DNA of 64,000 nt, from contig CAYLXP010000005.1 in assembly GCA_964387425.1 (NCBI GenBank), positions 1 through 64,000 of the forward strand, given 5' to 3'. Under the pieces are notes generated by a model, which saw nothing but the letters and a program-made list of their open reading frames with translations, did not search any database and was not told where the DNA came from. Within the stretch, counting starts at the first letter, position 1, and every line of letters begins with the position of its first letter. Source of the stretch: CAYLXP01 sp964387425 (GTDB lineage Bacteria > Verrucomicrobiota > Kiritimatiellia > UBA8416). The position numbers were made by a program, and so were the translations under genes. Below, in pieces: positions 47,193-56,292 of the stretch.

Positions 47193-48722
47193 GTGAGTAC
47201 CGTTTCTCCATCCCTGCGTTTGCTTCTGCTGGGCTGTGTGATGGCGATGCCCGCCCACGTCTTGTCTGACGACGACATCGTGGTTGCAGACGACGTGGTG
47301 ACCGAACGCGTGGTTGACCTTCAGACGTTGGCCGCACTGGTGATTCAAAATGATCCTGCGCTGGAAGCGTTCCGGGGAGCGATTGCCGATGCCGATTTCA
47401 GAGTTGCGGGGGCTGCGCGTGGGCGCGATCCCGAGGTTCGTCTCCGGTATGGGGAACTGAGTGGCTGGTCGGTGCCCGGTTCATACACAGAGACCTCGAG
47501 CGAGGCGATCAAGGAGGACGGCCTGCCGTTCGTCACGAGTATGCGGGAGACCACCACCAGGGTGACGCCTCACAGTACGGGCGAAACCGTCGAAGAGACG
47601 GTGACGGAGTGGGGGTACCCGAGAAGTGAGTCTGTTGAACAGCGCAACTACGGTCGCGACGCTTATCCGGGGCGAAGCAGCTTCTCCGTCCAACTAAGGC
47701 TCTTTCCCAGCAATCCGTTCATGGAGAAGGCCGCCCGCGACCAGCAGGTTGCGGTCCGTGATGAAGCCAAGCTGGGACTGGAGACGGAGCTGCAGCGTGC
47801 GGCACTTGCCGTGGCACGCGAGCATCGCGAGATCCAGTTCATGCTGGCCGAGCTGAAGCTGATGCGGCGCCAGGCCAAACTGCTCACCGATGACCTCAAG
47901 GGTCTATCCGAGCTGAAGGCGGCTTTTGCCATCAGCCCCGTGGACTATCACAAGCGGCGCACGGAAGCGTTGATCTACCTCTCCCGGCTGAACGAGCTCA
48001 AGGGGGCGATTGGCGATGCATCGGCCCGGCTCAAGGCCCGGGCCACGCTTGGCGAGAGCGACCGCATTGCGTTTGCCGGCAACCTTTATCCGCCCGGTGT
48101 GAATTTCGGACTTCTTGACCAGGATCGGCTGGTCGAGTTGGCGATGAAGCGCAATCCTGACCTGGGCTCAGTACGCGTCGCCAAGTCGAGCGTGGACAGT
48201 GACATCCGTGCGCACCGGGCTGAGAGCATTCCGTGGCTATCATCGGTATCGGTCAATGTTGGTGGCGACGACTCCGATAATGGTCAGACCCGGGATGAGT
48301 GGGGCGTCTATGCCGGCGTTAACCTCCCGGTTGGCGCGTGGCTTGATGGCAAATCGCGGCAAGCGCTCGAGTCGCGACGCAAGAGTCTTGACCGGCAGGA
48401 GCTTGCGACGCGTTTGCAGCTCGAGTTCGCCGTCCGCGGTCTCTGCCAATCCATCGTGTCGGCCCAGTCCGACTGGGATGCCTACGCTGACGGTGCGCGG
48501 GCGACTAAGAGCGGCATCACGCAGCAGATGGAGTCCATCGTGGGCAATGACCTTACGACACGACGAATGCAGTTGGGCCTGAACGAATCACTCATCGAGA
48601 TCGAGGAGCAGCGCATCAGGCTGGCACACCGGTTGAGCCTGCTGCTGTTCGATCTGTGCGACACCATCGGCTGCGACCTGGACCTTGTGCTGGCGACGGG
48701 CATGGCGGGTGCTTCGGAGTAG
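47193..48722 (+). CDS. TolC-like outer-membrane efflux protein
   Basis: 509 residues, GTG start with GGGAGG upstream. Signal peptide (LRLLLLGCVMAMPAHVLS), then the two-fold repeated helical layout of outer-membrane factors: VVDLQTLAALVIQNDPALEAFRGAI ... and in the second half LVELAMKRNPDLGSVRVAKSSVDSDIRAHRAESIPWLSSVSVNVGG with long coiled-coil helices after each. A 70-residue insert rich in Thr/Glu (about residues 85-150) is unusual. Last gene of the VTC operon; together with HlyD it would make an exit duct through the periplasm. Confidence 0.88.
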   Translation: MSTVSPSLRLLLLGCVMAMPAHVLSDDDIVVADDVVTERVVDLQTLAALVIQNDPALEAFRGAIADADFRVAGAARGRDPEVRLRYGELSGWSVPGSYTETSSEAIKEDGLPFVTSMRETTTRVTPHSTGETVEETVTEWGYPRSESVEQRNYGRDAYPGRSSFSVQLRLFPSNPFMEKAARDQQVAVRDEAKLGLETELQRAALAVAREHREIQFMLAELKLMRRQAKLLTDDLKGLSELKAAFAISPVDYHKRRTEALIYLSRLNELKGAIGDASARLKARATLGESDRIAFAGNLYPPGVNFGLLDQDRLVELAMKRNPDLGSVRVAKSSVDSDIRAHRAESIPWLSSVSVNVGGDDSDNGQTRDEWGVYAGVNLPVGAWLDGKSRQALESRRKSLDRQELATRLQLEFAVRGLCQSIVSAQSDWDAYADGARATKSGITQQMESIVGNDLTTRRMQLGLNESLIEIEEQRIRLAHRLSLLLFDLCDTIGCDLDLVLATGMAGASE

Positions 48723-48780
48723 TTCAATCCCTGCGGCGTGTCTTCGCCTGGCCATTCAGGGATGACACATGGGGTTGAAC

Positions 48781-48872
48781 GAACATCGAACATCGAACGT
48801 CCAACACTGAACGTCGAAGTTGGGAGTCTCTCCCTTCAATGTTCTGTGTTCAATGTTCGATGTTGGACGTTC
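48781..48872. repeat. Long inverted repeat of GAACATCGAAC units, copy 2
   Basis: GAACATCGAACATCGAACGT and following units, a spacer of about 12 bases, then the inverted set ending GATGTTGGACGTTC. Same family as 10121-10215, again between convergent genes (TolC-like and sugar permease). Confidence 0.65.
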
Positions 48873-48882
48873 GGCCTAGCTA

Positions 48883-49995
48883 CTACCCCTTCAACCCCGT
48901 CATCGAGATGCCTTCGATGAAGGTGCGCTGTGTGAAGAAGAACAGCACAATGATGGGCAGCGCGACGATGGTGCTGGCGGCCATGAGATAGTGCCATTCC
49001 GTACCCCCGGACTGGCTCTGGAAGAACTGCAGGCCGAGCGCAAGTGTGAAGTCCTGCTGGTCGGTTAGATAGATCAACGGCCCGAGGAAGTCGTTCCACG
49101 TGTACATAAACTGGAAGAGACCGACGACCATCAATGCGGGGCGGCAAAGCGGCAGCATAATCTGCCAGAAGATTCTGAATTCGCTGCACCCGTCGACGCG
49201 GGCCGCGTCGGAGAGGTCTTTCGGGATGGTCAGGAAGAACTGCCGCAAGAGAAATACATTGAATGCGCCTGCAAAAAAAGCCCCCACCCAGAGTGGCCGC
49301 AAGGTCCCGATCCATCCGAGCCAGCGAAACATGCAGTAGAGCGGGACCATGACAACGGGGAAGGGGATCATCATCGTTCCCAGTGCAAGGATGAACACCT
49401 TGTCACGGCCTTTCCACGAGACGCAGGCAAAGCCATAGGCGGCCAGGGCGCTGGAGAGTACCGTTCCCAACACGGTCAAGAAGCAGAGGATGAGTGTGTT
49501 CTTGAGATAGACCGGGAACATCCCCATGGCTTTGACCGCGTTAACGTAGTTCTTCCAGCGGAACGCGACCTTCCGGCTGATTGCGCTGATGGGGACTGCG
49601 ATGCGGCTTTCGTCTTCTTCCGTTGATATCATCGCCCATGGGGCGTCGGGCGATGCGCTGACGGACTGCAGAACGGTGACGGGTTCCCCCTGCCCGTTCT
49701 TCAGAATCAACTTCCCTTCGCGGATGCTGGACTGGGGCACAACCAGTACTCGCGACTCACCGACGCGCTGTATCACGCAGGCAGGCTCTTCAATGGTGAT
49801 GCCACGCCGTATCGGCAGTTGTTCTCCGTCAACATTCGCATAGAGCTGATAAGGGACCCAGGTCGGAGGGAGTGACATTGTCTGTTCAATCGGTTTCAGC
49901 GCTGTCGAGATCATCCAGACCAGGGGGAATAGAAAAATGACTGCCCCTCCCAGCAGGGCGGCGTAGACCATGAGTCGTGCTACAAGCCGCTTCAT
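48883..49995 (-). CDS. ABC sugar transporter permease, MalG type, with periplasmic insert
   Basis: 370 residues, about 90 more than usual. Helix 1 (LLGGAVIFLFPLVWMISTAL) is followed by an extra periplasmic segment of about 95 residues (YANVDGEQLPIRRGITIEEP ... ISRKVAFRWKNY) before the remaining five helices. The EAA loop is DAARVDGCSEFRIFWQIMLPL. Works with the MalF-type permease and the lipoprotein next to it to import a carbohydrate. No ATP-binding subunit is in the cluster; a shared MsmX-like ATPase elsewhere is assumed. Confidence 0.92.
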   Translation of the reverse strand: MKRLVARLMVYAALLGGAVIFLFPLVWMISTALKPIEQTMSLPPTWVPYQLYANVDGEQLPIRRGITIEEPACVIQRVGESRVLVVPQSSIREGKLILKNGQGEPVTVLQSVSASPDAPWAMISTEEDESRIAVPISAISRKVAFRWKNYVNAVKAMGMFPVYLKNTLILCFLTVLGTVLSSALAAYGFACVSWKGRDKVFILALGTMMIPFPVVMVPLYCMFRWLGWIGTLRPLWVGAFFAGAFNVFLLRQFFLTIPKDLSDAARVDGCSEFRIFWQIMLPLCRPALMVVGLFQFMYTWNDFLGPLIYLTDQQDFTLALGLQFFQSQSGGTEWHYLMAASTIVALPIIVLFFFTQRTFIEGISMTGLKG

Positions 49996-50882
49996 GCGTC
50001 ACCTCCCGCGTAGTGGACGTATCTGCGGGAAAGTCGTGTTGCCAGCAGGGTAAGCGCCATGATGAGAATGAAGAGGACCCATGCCATGGCGCAGGCATAT
50101 CCCATCTGGCGGTACTCGAACGCATTCTGAAACAGGTAGACGGCATAAAACAGGGCGGAACGGTTCGGCCCACCGCCCCCCAGCATGATGTAGGGTTGGG
50201 CGAATACCTGCAGTGATCCGATGATGCCCATAATGAGGTTGAAGTAGATCACGGGGGAGATTGATGGAATGGTGATGTTCCACAGCTTTGCCCACGCCGT
50301 TGCGCCGTCTATCTCTGCCGACTCGTACAGCGTGCGGGGAACATCCTGCAGTGCCGCCAGGTAGATGACGACGGTATTGCCGATACCCCAGAGCGACATG
50401 AGCACGAGAGACGGTTTCGTCCATTTCTCGTCTGCCAGCCATTGTGGCCCCTCGATGCCGAACCAGCTCAGTGCGTGATTGATCAGGCCGTAGCTACCGT
50501 TCAGGAGCCACCACCACAGGATGGCGCTGGCGACGATGGGGACGAGTGACGGTAGGAAGAATATTGTCCGGAAGATGGAGCGTCCCTTGATTGGCTGGTT
50601 CAGCAGCACCGCGACCAGCAAGGATACCACCATGCCGAGCGGAAGAGAGAGCGCCGCGTAGTAGAGGGTGTTAACCAGGGACTTCCAGAAGACCGAATCC
50701 GTCACCATGTCCCGGTAGTTGAGCGTGCCGATCCAAACGGGGCTTTGTAGCACGTCATAGTCACAGAACGAGAAGTAGACGGAGGCGACCAGGGGGTAGA
50801 GAGAGAACGCAAGGAACCCGATAATCCAGGGGCTGATGAAGGCCAGTCCGGTGCGGAGGTTGTTGCGCTCACCGCGTGTCAT
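49992..50882 (-). CDS. ABC sugar transporter permease, MalF type
   Basis: 296 residues, six membrane helices. FISPWIIGFLAFSLYPLVAS at the N-terminus and the EAA motif ESAEIDGATAWAKLWNITIP. Start MTRGERNN at 50882; the longer open frame upstream is the shadow of the binding-protein gene. Overlaps MalG by 4 bases (ATGA) and the binding-protein gene by 14 bases. Confidence 0.93.
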   Translation of the reverse strand: MTRGERNNLRTGLAFISPWIIGFLAFSLYPLVASVYFSFCDYDVLQSPVWIGTLNYRDMVTDSVFWKSLVNTLYYAALSLPLGMVVSLLVAVLLNQPIKGRSIFRTIFFLPSLVPIVASAILWWWLLNGSYGLINHALSWFGIEGPQWLADEKWTKPSLVLMSLWGIGNTVVIYLAALQDVPRTLYESAEIDGATAWAKLWNITIPSISPVIYFNLIMGIIGSLQVFAQPYIMLGGGGPNRSALFYAVYLFQNAFEYRQMGYACAMAWVLFILIMALTLLATRLSRRYVHYAGGDA

Positions 50883-52284
50883 GAGTTCTCCATTCTTCCA
50901 ATCGTTTGTCCTGGACGGCATCCCAACGGCGCATGACGCGAGCGAACTTCCAGCTGACGCGTTCCTGTACATCGTCGAGAGCCTCCGCGGCGCCGGCGGA
51001 TTTGGCCAGGACGCGGTCAGCCGCCACCAGGAGCTCGCTCTTGTATTCGAACCACATGGCAAGCTGCGGGGTGCGCCGTGCCTGTGGACTCTTGGCCAGC
51101 TCAATGAAGACCTCAATCGCCGGGTTGGGGTGGCGCTTCACGAAGTCATCACTGTACTCAAGCAGGGGACTGAATTTGCGCTGTCCCAAGTTCAGCTTCT
51201 CAAGTGCAGGCCGGGTGTGAACGTACTTAATGAACTCGAATGCCTCGTCCGGGTGCTTTGCGCCACGCGGAATCACAAGGACATCAGATTCCGCGATCGT
51301 AACGTTCGGATAGCGTACGGGGTCCGACGACGGAAAGGGCGCTGCATTCCACTCGAGATGTGGCGCGTACTTCTGGATGAAGTTGTTCATCCAGGTTCCT
51401 TGCAGGGTCATCGCAACGCGCCCATCCAGAAACGGGTTCTGCGGTGACGCGAAGTTCCCGGAGGCGGCCCCGAATTTCCTCAGGTTGTCCACTCCATATT
51501 TTTCGGCGTACGATCCGACCCAGCGGTAGGCGGCCTGGACTCCCGGACTACTGGCCGTGATGGTTCGTTCTCCATCCCAGAGCTCGCCCCCAAACCACCA
51601 GCACCACTGTTCCATCCACCAGCCCGGCTCCTGGGGCAGGTGTCCAATCTGGATGATGTCGAATTCCTTGCCGGCTTGTTCGGAGGGCGTCAGTTCGGGG
51701 TAGCGTAGTCGAACGCGTTTGCCGTTTCGATTGACCTCAACGACGGTGAGCTGCTCGGTAAATAGCTCCAATTCAGCGAGAGAGCTGGGAGGTCTGTCGG
51801 GATCCAGTCCGGCATCGCGAAAGAGACGTTTGTTCCAATGCAGGGCAAGTGTTGCCGGCGCTGATGGCAGCCCCCACGTGAACCCGCGATGTTGGCAGAG
51901 CTGCCATATAACGGGGATGTAAAGGTCCCCTGTGATACCTGCAACCTTCAGGCGTCCATCGAGTGGAATGAGCGCGCCCTTTTCCGCGAAGTCCGGGATA
52001 TTCTGAGACCAGAGTCCGGCTACATCCGGAGGATTGCCGCCGGCGGCTGCGAGCAGGAGCTTCTGATCGATCAGGCCGACACTCAGCATGCGTACTTCGA
52101 TGCGATCCTGGGATGCGTTGAAGTCATCGATGACGGCCTGCATGGCTTCAGCTTCAAATCCCGTCCATTTCTCCCAGTAGTGAACGATGGTGCGCCCGCC
52201 GTTCGACTCCGATGAACGGGGGGCACAGGAGATTCCACAGGCGGCGATGAGCCCGGCGACCACAACTGTTCGAATGACATGCAT
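50869..52284 (-). CDS. ABC sugar-binding lipoprotein
   Basis: 471 residues. Lipoprotein signal with lipobox IAAC (Cys16). Family 1 extracellular solute-binding fold: VHYWEKWTGFEAEAMQAVIDDFN, AAAGGNPPDVAGLWSQNIPDFAEKGALIPLD, and the GRVAMTLQGTWMNNF region. Captures an oligosaccharide for the two permeases; substrate unknown. The N-terminal two-lobe motifs and aromatic residues (WWMEQWCWWFGG) favour a sugar ligand. First gene of the minus-strand transporter operon, divergent from the PQQ-propeller gene. Confidence 0.93.
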   Translation of the reverse strand: MHVIRTVVVAGLIAACGISCAPRSSESNGGRTIVHYWEKWTGFEAEAMQAVIDDFNASQDRIEVRMLSVGLIDQKLLLAAAGGNPPDVAGLWSQNIPDFAEKGALIPLDGRLKVAGITGDLYIPVIWQLCQHRGFTWGLPSAPATLALHWNKRLFRDAGLDPDRPPSSLAELELFTEQLTVVEVNRNGKRVRLRYPELTPSEQAGKEFDIIQIGHLPQEPGWWMEQWCWWFGGELWDGERTITASSPGVQAAYRWVGSYAEKYGVDNLRKFGAASGNFASPQNPFLDGRVAMTLQGTWMNNFIQKYAPHLEWNAAPFPSSDPVRYPNVTIAESDVLVIPRGAKHPDEAFEFIKYVHTRPALEKLNLGQRKFSPLLEYSDDFVKRHPNPAIEVFIELAKSPQARRTPQLAMWFEYKSELLVAADRVLAKSAGAAEALDDVQERVSWKFARVMRRWDAVQDKRLEEWRTHDTR

Positions 52285-52340
52285 CAGTGTTAGTGTCTAT
52301 CAGGATTTCGTTCTGTTTGTCTATTGGGGGTTTGGCAGGT

Positions 52341-52356
52341 AGTGGCTATAGTCACT
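52341..52356. promoter_or_regulatory. Palindrome between transporter operon and PQQ-propeller gene
   Basis: AGTGGCTATAGTCACT, symmetrical except for one pair, in the 115-base divergent spacer. A plausible operator for both genes, but no cognate regulator can be named. Confidence 0.35.
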
Positions 52357-52399
52357 GAACACGACGATTAAGTACCCTCTATACTGACAGGGAGCTCGA

Positions 52400-55300
52400 A
52401 TGAGAACAATGATGAGAACGGTCCTATGGGTTGCCACGATGGCGTGGCTGGTTGGAAGCGCGAATGCCGGAGTAACGGAGCTTGGCGGCGGGATTGCCGT
52501 GCAGTTGGGCTGCGGAGACGGGAAGGCCCTGGTCAAGCTGGCGTCGGACGGCAACTGCCTCGTGCACGGGCTGGACAAGGATGCCGGAACCGTGGCGAAA
52601 GCCAGGGAGTATCTCCGTTCGAAGAAGCTTTATGGTGATGTGTCGGTGGCCGTCTACGACGGCAAGACGCTTCCTTACGGCGACAATGTCGTCAACCTGA
52701 TCACGGGTGACAGCCTGGGTGGGATATCGAAGCAGGAGGCCCTGCGTGTGCTCGTGCCGGGCGGCGCCATGGTTATTGACGGCAAGAAGACGGTCAAGCC
52801 TTGGCCCAAGAACATCGATGACTGGCCCCAGTATTTGAATAAGGCCGACAACAATGCGGTGGCCATGGACTCCGTGGTCGGGCCGCCACGCCGCCTGCAG
52901 TGGATGGACAAACCAATCTGGGCTCGCTCGCACATGGCGATCTCGACTACGATTGCCTTGGTTTCGGGAAATGGCCGGTTGTTCTCCATTGAAGACACGG
53001 CTCCCACGGCAAATCCCTACCTTCCGACGGCATTCAAGATCGTTGCCCGCGATGCTTTCAACGGGCGAACGTTGTGGACGCGCGAGATCACCAACTGGGA
53101 CAGCATCACGATGTATATCAAGTGCCTGCCGGTGCAGCAGCAGCGTCGCATGGCTGTTGCCGGCGACACGCTATATTGCACGTTTGAGCTCGAGGGCGCG
53201 GTTTCTGCCATCGATGCTGCCACGGGTAAGGTGCTGAAGGTCTACAAGGGCACGGATCCCACGCAGGAGCTTGCCTATGATGATGGTATTCTCTTCCTCA
53301 ACGTGGGCGAGCGCTTTCCGTCGGCGGCGTACAACATCGTGAAGACGAAGGGTAAGCCGTTCGTCGAAGGCGTGGATCCGTCACAGCCGTTCCACGGCAG
53401 CGGTTTTCGCGAGGGGTACGATCCGGAGATCCAGGACAAGGAGAACCCGGTCAGTGTGATCATGGCCGTGGACCCGAAGAGCGGAAAGACACTCTGGAAA
53501 ACGGAACCGCTCAATAAGTATACGGCAGCGACCCTTTCCATCAAGAACGGCCGCGCAGTCTACCAGACCGCGGACGGCGTGTTCTGCGTCAACGCCCGCA
53601 CGGGCGAATCGCTCTGGGCCAACAAGAAGCCGATCATGAATGCGCTGGGGCACGACTCCGGAACTCCGGGCACACTGCCCAACACGATGGTGATCACGGA
53701 CGACAAGGTCTTCTCCGTGGAACAGAAAACCGACAAACCCCAGAAGGCGTCCGTTCCCAAGTACACGCTGCGCACCTACTCGGTTGAAGACGGTAAGCTC
53801 CTCTGGGAGGCCCCCGTGGCGGGGAATTACGAAGCGTCGGCTGACATTTTCGTGGTGCATGGATCCCTTTGGGTCGGGGGCGGGGCGGCACCAGCCCAGT
53901 ACAACATTGAAACGGGCGAAGTCATCAAGACGGTGAAGCAGAAGATGAATGGCCCCATGGGGCATGACCGTTGTTATCGGAACATGATCACGGAGCGGTA
54001 CTACATCAACAGCAAGACCGGTGGTGCCGATTTCATCAACCTGAAAACGGGAGAAGAACTTCCCCATCATTGGACGCGCGGCGGTTGCGGAATGGGTGTT
54101 TTGCCCGCCAATGGGCTTCTCTACTCCACGCCCTATTCCTGTGTGTGCAGTGTGGGGTCTATGTTCCAGGGTATGAATGCTTTTGCGCCCGTCTCCGGGC
54201 TGACCAAGTCGAATGATCCTGTTCCTGTTTCCCGTTCGGTTCGCCTGGAGAAGGGGCCGGCCTACGGAAAGGTGCGTGATGGTGCTCCGGCCGGTGTCGA
54301 TGATTGGCCGGTCTATCGCTGTGACGGCGCGCGCAGCGGTATTGCCACGAGCAAGGCAAGCTCCGGCCTGAAACCCAAATGGACAGCAAAGCTAGCGACC
54401 CGTGGTAGCGCCCTGACAAGCGCGGCCGGCAAGGTGTTCGTTGCTGATATCGACACGCATACGCTGTACGCCCTGGATGGCGGCGATGGAGAGACGGTTT
54501 GGCAGTTCACCGCTGACGGGCGAATCGATTCGCCACCTTCCTACTACAAGGGCATGGTCTTCTTCGGTTCGCGTGATGGCTGGCTGTATTGCCTGCGCGC
54601 AACAGATGGTGAGCTGGTATACCGCTTCAAGGATCTGCCTGACCGGTTGATCTGCGCTTTCGGTCAGTTCGAGTCTGCCTGGCCGGTCTCCGGCAGCGTC
54701 CTGGTGCTGGATGGCAAGATCTACTTTGCCGCGGGGCACTCCTCGTTCCTCGATGGCGGGATGTTCCTCTACTGCCTCGACCCTGCAACGGGCAAGGTGC
54801 TTAACAGCCGTGGGGTCTACGGTCCGTTCGACGAGACAACCGGATTCCCCGTGGCGGCCAAGGGTGCTGAAGCCCAGGCAGGTTTCAAAAATGGGATACT
54901 GGTGTCCCGGGGGGATGGGATTCACCTGCGTCAGAAGAGCTTCGGCGAGGACCTCTCAGATGCCTCAACAGGGCAGCCTCACATCCTCCCCATCACGGGA
55001 TTCCTGGACGCTCAGCCGCAGCACCGCACCGGTTGGATGTTGGCTTCTTCGGTTCGGTGGTGGCAGAGCGGCGTCAAGGACATCCTGGTGTCTGACGGCA
55101 CGGATGCCTATGAGGTCGAAGGGTTCCCGGTCTACCACAATCACTCCTACTTCGACCCCCGGCGCAGCGGATACAAGCTGATAGCATCAACCGCCGGCGC
55201 GCCGCCACCCGCGGAACCGGAAAAACCGAAGCGTGGAGGCAAGTCCAAGAAGAAAACCAAGAGTCGCGGCTCACAGAGGTCGGAGAAGTGGCGCACGAAT

Positions 55301-55576
55301 ATTCCCATCACGGGCAAAGCCATCGGCCTGGCCGGCGATGTTCTTTTCGTGGCCGGCGAACCGATGACATTCAAGGGTGATGTGTCGCACAAGACGTACG
55401 CCGACGCCTACGCCGGGAAGCTTGGTGGGCGACTGCTGGCCGTCTCGGCGACGGATGGAAAGACACTGGCCGAGTACAAGCTCAATGCCGCTCCCGCCTG
55501 GGATGGAATCGCCATCGCCGGCGGGCAGCTCTTCATCAGCCTCGCCGACGGTTCCGTGCAGTGTTTTGGGGAGTAG
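52400..55576 (+). CDS. Secreted fusion: methyltransferase-like domain plus PQQ-type beta-propeller
   Basis: 1058 residues. Signal peptide (VLWVATMAWLVGSANA). Residues about 28-125 look like a SAM-methyltransferase Rossmann fold (GIAVQLGCGDGKALVKLA, HGLDKDAGTVAKAREYL, LPYGDNVVNLITGD, EALRVLVPGGAMVIDG). From about 140 there are PQQ/BamB-type propeller repeats (GRLFSIEDT, LYALDGGDGETVWQFTADG, GMVFFGSRDGWLYCLRATDGEL, DGSVQCF). A basic linker KPKRGGKSKKKTKS lies near 955. A methyltransferase fold outside the cytoplasm has no obvious SAM supply. The start has AGGGAG upstream. Confidence 0.85.
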   Translation: MRTMMRTVLWVATMAWLVGSANAGVTELGGGIAVQLGCGDGKALVKLASDGNCLVHGLDKDAGTVAKAREYLRSKKLYGDVSVAVYDGKTLPYGDNVVNLITGDSLGGISKQEALRVLVPGGAMVIDGKKTVKPWPKNIDDWPQYLNKADNNAVAMDSVVGPPRRLQWMDKPIWARSHMAISTTIALVSGNGRLFSIEDTAPTANPYLPTAFKIVARDAFNGRTLWTREITNWDSITMYIKCLPVQQQRRMAVAGDTLYCTFELEGAVSAIDAATGKVLKVYKGTDPTQELAYDDGILFLNVGERFPSAAYNIVKTKGKPFVEGVDPSQPFHGSGFREGYDPEIQDKENPVSVIMAVDPKSGKTLWKTEPLNKYTAATLSIKNGRAVYQTADGVFCVNARTGESLWANKKPIMNALGHDSGTPGTLPNTMVITDDKVFSVEQKTDKPQKASVPKYTLRTYSVEDGKLLWEAPVAGNYEASADIFVVHGSLWVGGGAAPAQYNIETGEVIKTVKQKMNGPMGHDRCYRNMITERYYINSKTGGADFINLKTGEELPHHWTRGGCGMGVLPANGLLYSTPYSCVCSVGSMFQGMNAFAPVSGLTKSNDPVPVSRSVRLEKGPAYGKVRDGAPAGVDDWPVYRCDGARSGIATSKASSGLKPKWTAKLATRGSALTSAAGKVFVADIDTHTLYALDGGDGETVWQFTADGRIDSPPSYYKGMVFFGSRDGWLYCLRATDGELVYRFKDLPDRLICAFGQFESAWPVSGSVLVLDGKIYFAAGHSSFLDGGMFLYCLDPATGKVLNSRGVYGPFDETTGFPVAAKGAEAQAGFKNGILVSRGDGIHLRQKSFGEDLSDASTGQPHILPITGFLDAQPQHRTGWMLASSVRWWQSGVKDILVSDGTDAYEVEGFPVYHNHSYFDPRRSGYKLIASTAGAPPPAEPEKPKRGGKSKKKTKSRGSQRSEKWRTNIPITGKAIGLAGDVLFVAGEPMTFKGDVSHKTYADAYAGKLGGRLLAVSATDGKTLAEYKLNAAPAWDGIAIAGGQLFISLADGSVQCFGE

Positions 55577-55607
55577 CTCAATGAGCGTTGATTCGTAGGG
55601 TGTCGCC

Positions 55608-55735
55608 CTGTGCTCAATGCCGGTCGGGCCAGAGGCCCAACCCTACCATTCGGCTGCTGAAAGGTGATTCCATAGTATGGTAGGGCTGGGCCTCCGGCCC
55701 GGCCGGGATCAACGAGCAATCGTCCGCCTGTAGAA
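55608..55735. repeat. RAYT-flanking GTAG palindrome pair, upstream copy
   Basis: Left unit CCGGTCGGGCC-AGA-GGCCC then AACCCTACC (ends CTAC at 55643-55646); right unit GTAGGGCTGGGCCTCCGGCC then CGGCCGG (GTAG at 55680-55683). The two are reverse complements. Nearly identical to 56293-56420; weaker similarity extends about 30 bases on each side. Confidence 0.85.
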
Positions 55736-55763
55736 TTCGGGTCCCCGAACGAATTGCTTGTCC

Positions 55764-56258
55764 ATGCGCACCCGTGATGACATGGTCGGCAACATGAAAG
55801 AGAATCAACAGCGTTCGGTTCGCAAGGTTCTTCCGCATGGCGTACCTAATGGCGTGGACACTGACCGCGCCATCTTCTCTATCACCATCAACTGCAATGA
55901 GCGTGGGCCCAATCAACTTTGTCGCGATGAAGTCGCGTCCGTCATCTTCGAGTCAGCCAAGCATTATGTGGACATGGGGAAGTGGCACCCTCGGCTGCTT
56001 CTCCTTATGCCGGATCACATGCATATGATAACGACATTCGCTCTGCGCGAGTCCACGATGCGTAGCATCATTGAGCCATGGAAGGGGTGGTTAAAGAAGA
56101 ATGCAGGGATCACGTGGCAACGCGGGTTCTTCGATCATCGATTGCGAGATGAGCGGGAGGTGCAGGAGAAGGCTGACTACGTGCTGTTGAATCCCGTTCG
56201 TGCGGGGCTGGTTGAGACGCCGGAAGCGTGGCGATGGAAGCGAATGTCGCCGTGGTAG
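55764..56258 (+). CDS. REP-associated tyrosine transposase (RAYT, Y1/HUH family)
   Basis: 164 residues, typical for the family. HUH metal site H-M-H in LLLLMPDHMHMI (near residue 82), WQRGFFDHRLRD, and the terminal block EKADYVLLNPVRAGLVE, which carries the candidate nucleophile Tyr. RAYTs are single-copy relatives of IS200 transposases that move or multiply GTAG-headed REP palindromes. This one lies between two near-identical REP pairs in direct orientation, the expected arrangement. Start could also be ATG 55782 or 55794. Confidence 0.92.
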   Translation: MRTRDDMVGNMKENQQRSVRKVLPHGVPNGVDTDRAIFSITINCNERGPNQLCRDEVASVIFESAKHYVDMGKWHPRLLLLMPDHMHMITTFALRESTMRSIIEPWKGWLKKNAGITWQRGFFDHRLRDEREVQEKADYVLLNPVRAGLVETPEAWRWKRMSPW

Positions 56259-56292
56259 TTTGTGTGCTCAGCGAGCGCTGATTATTGGGTCG

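Noticed and set aside
46037..48722. Complete type I secretion or tripartite drug efflux system
   Set aside because: Adaptor and outer-membrane channel are present, but no ABC, RND or MFS transporter is encoded with them.
50883..51116. Long N-terminal extension of the MalF-type permease
   Set aside because: It is the opposite-frame shadow of the binding-protein gene; the normal permease N-terminus starts at 50882.
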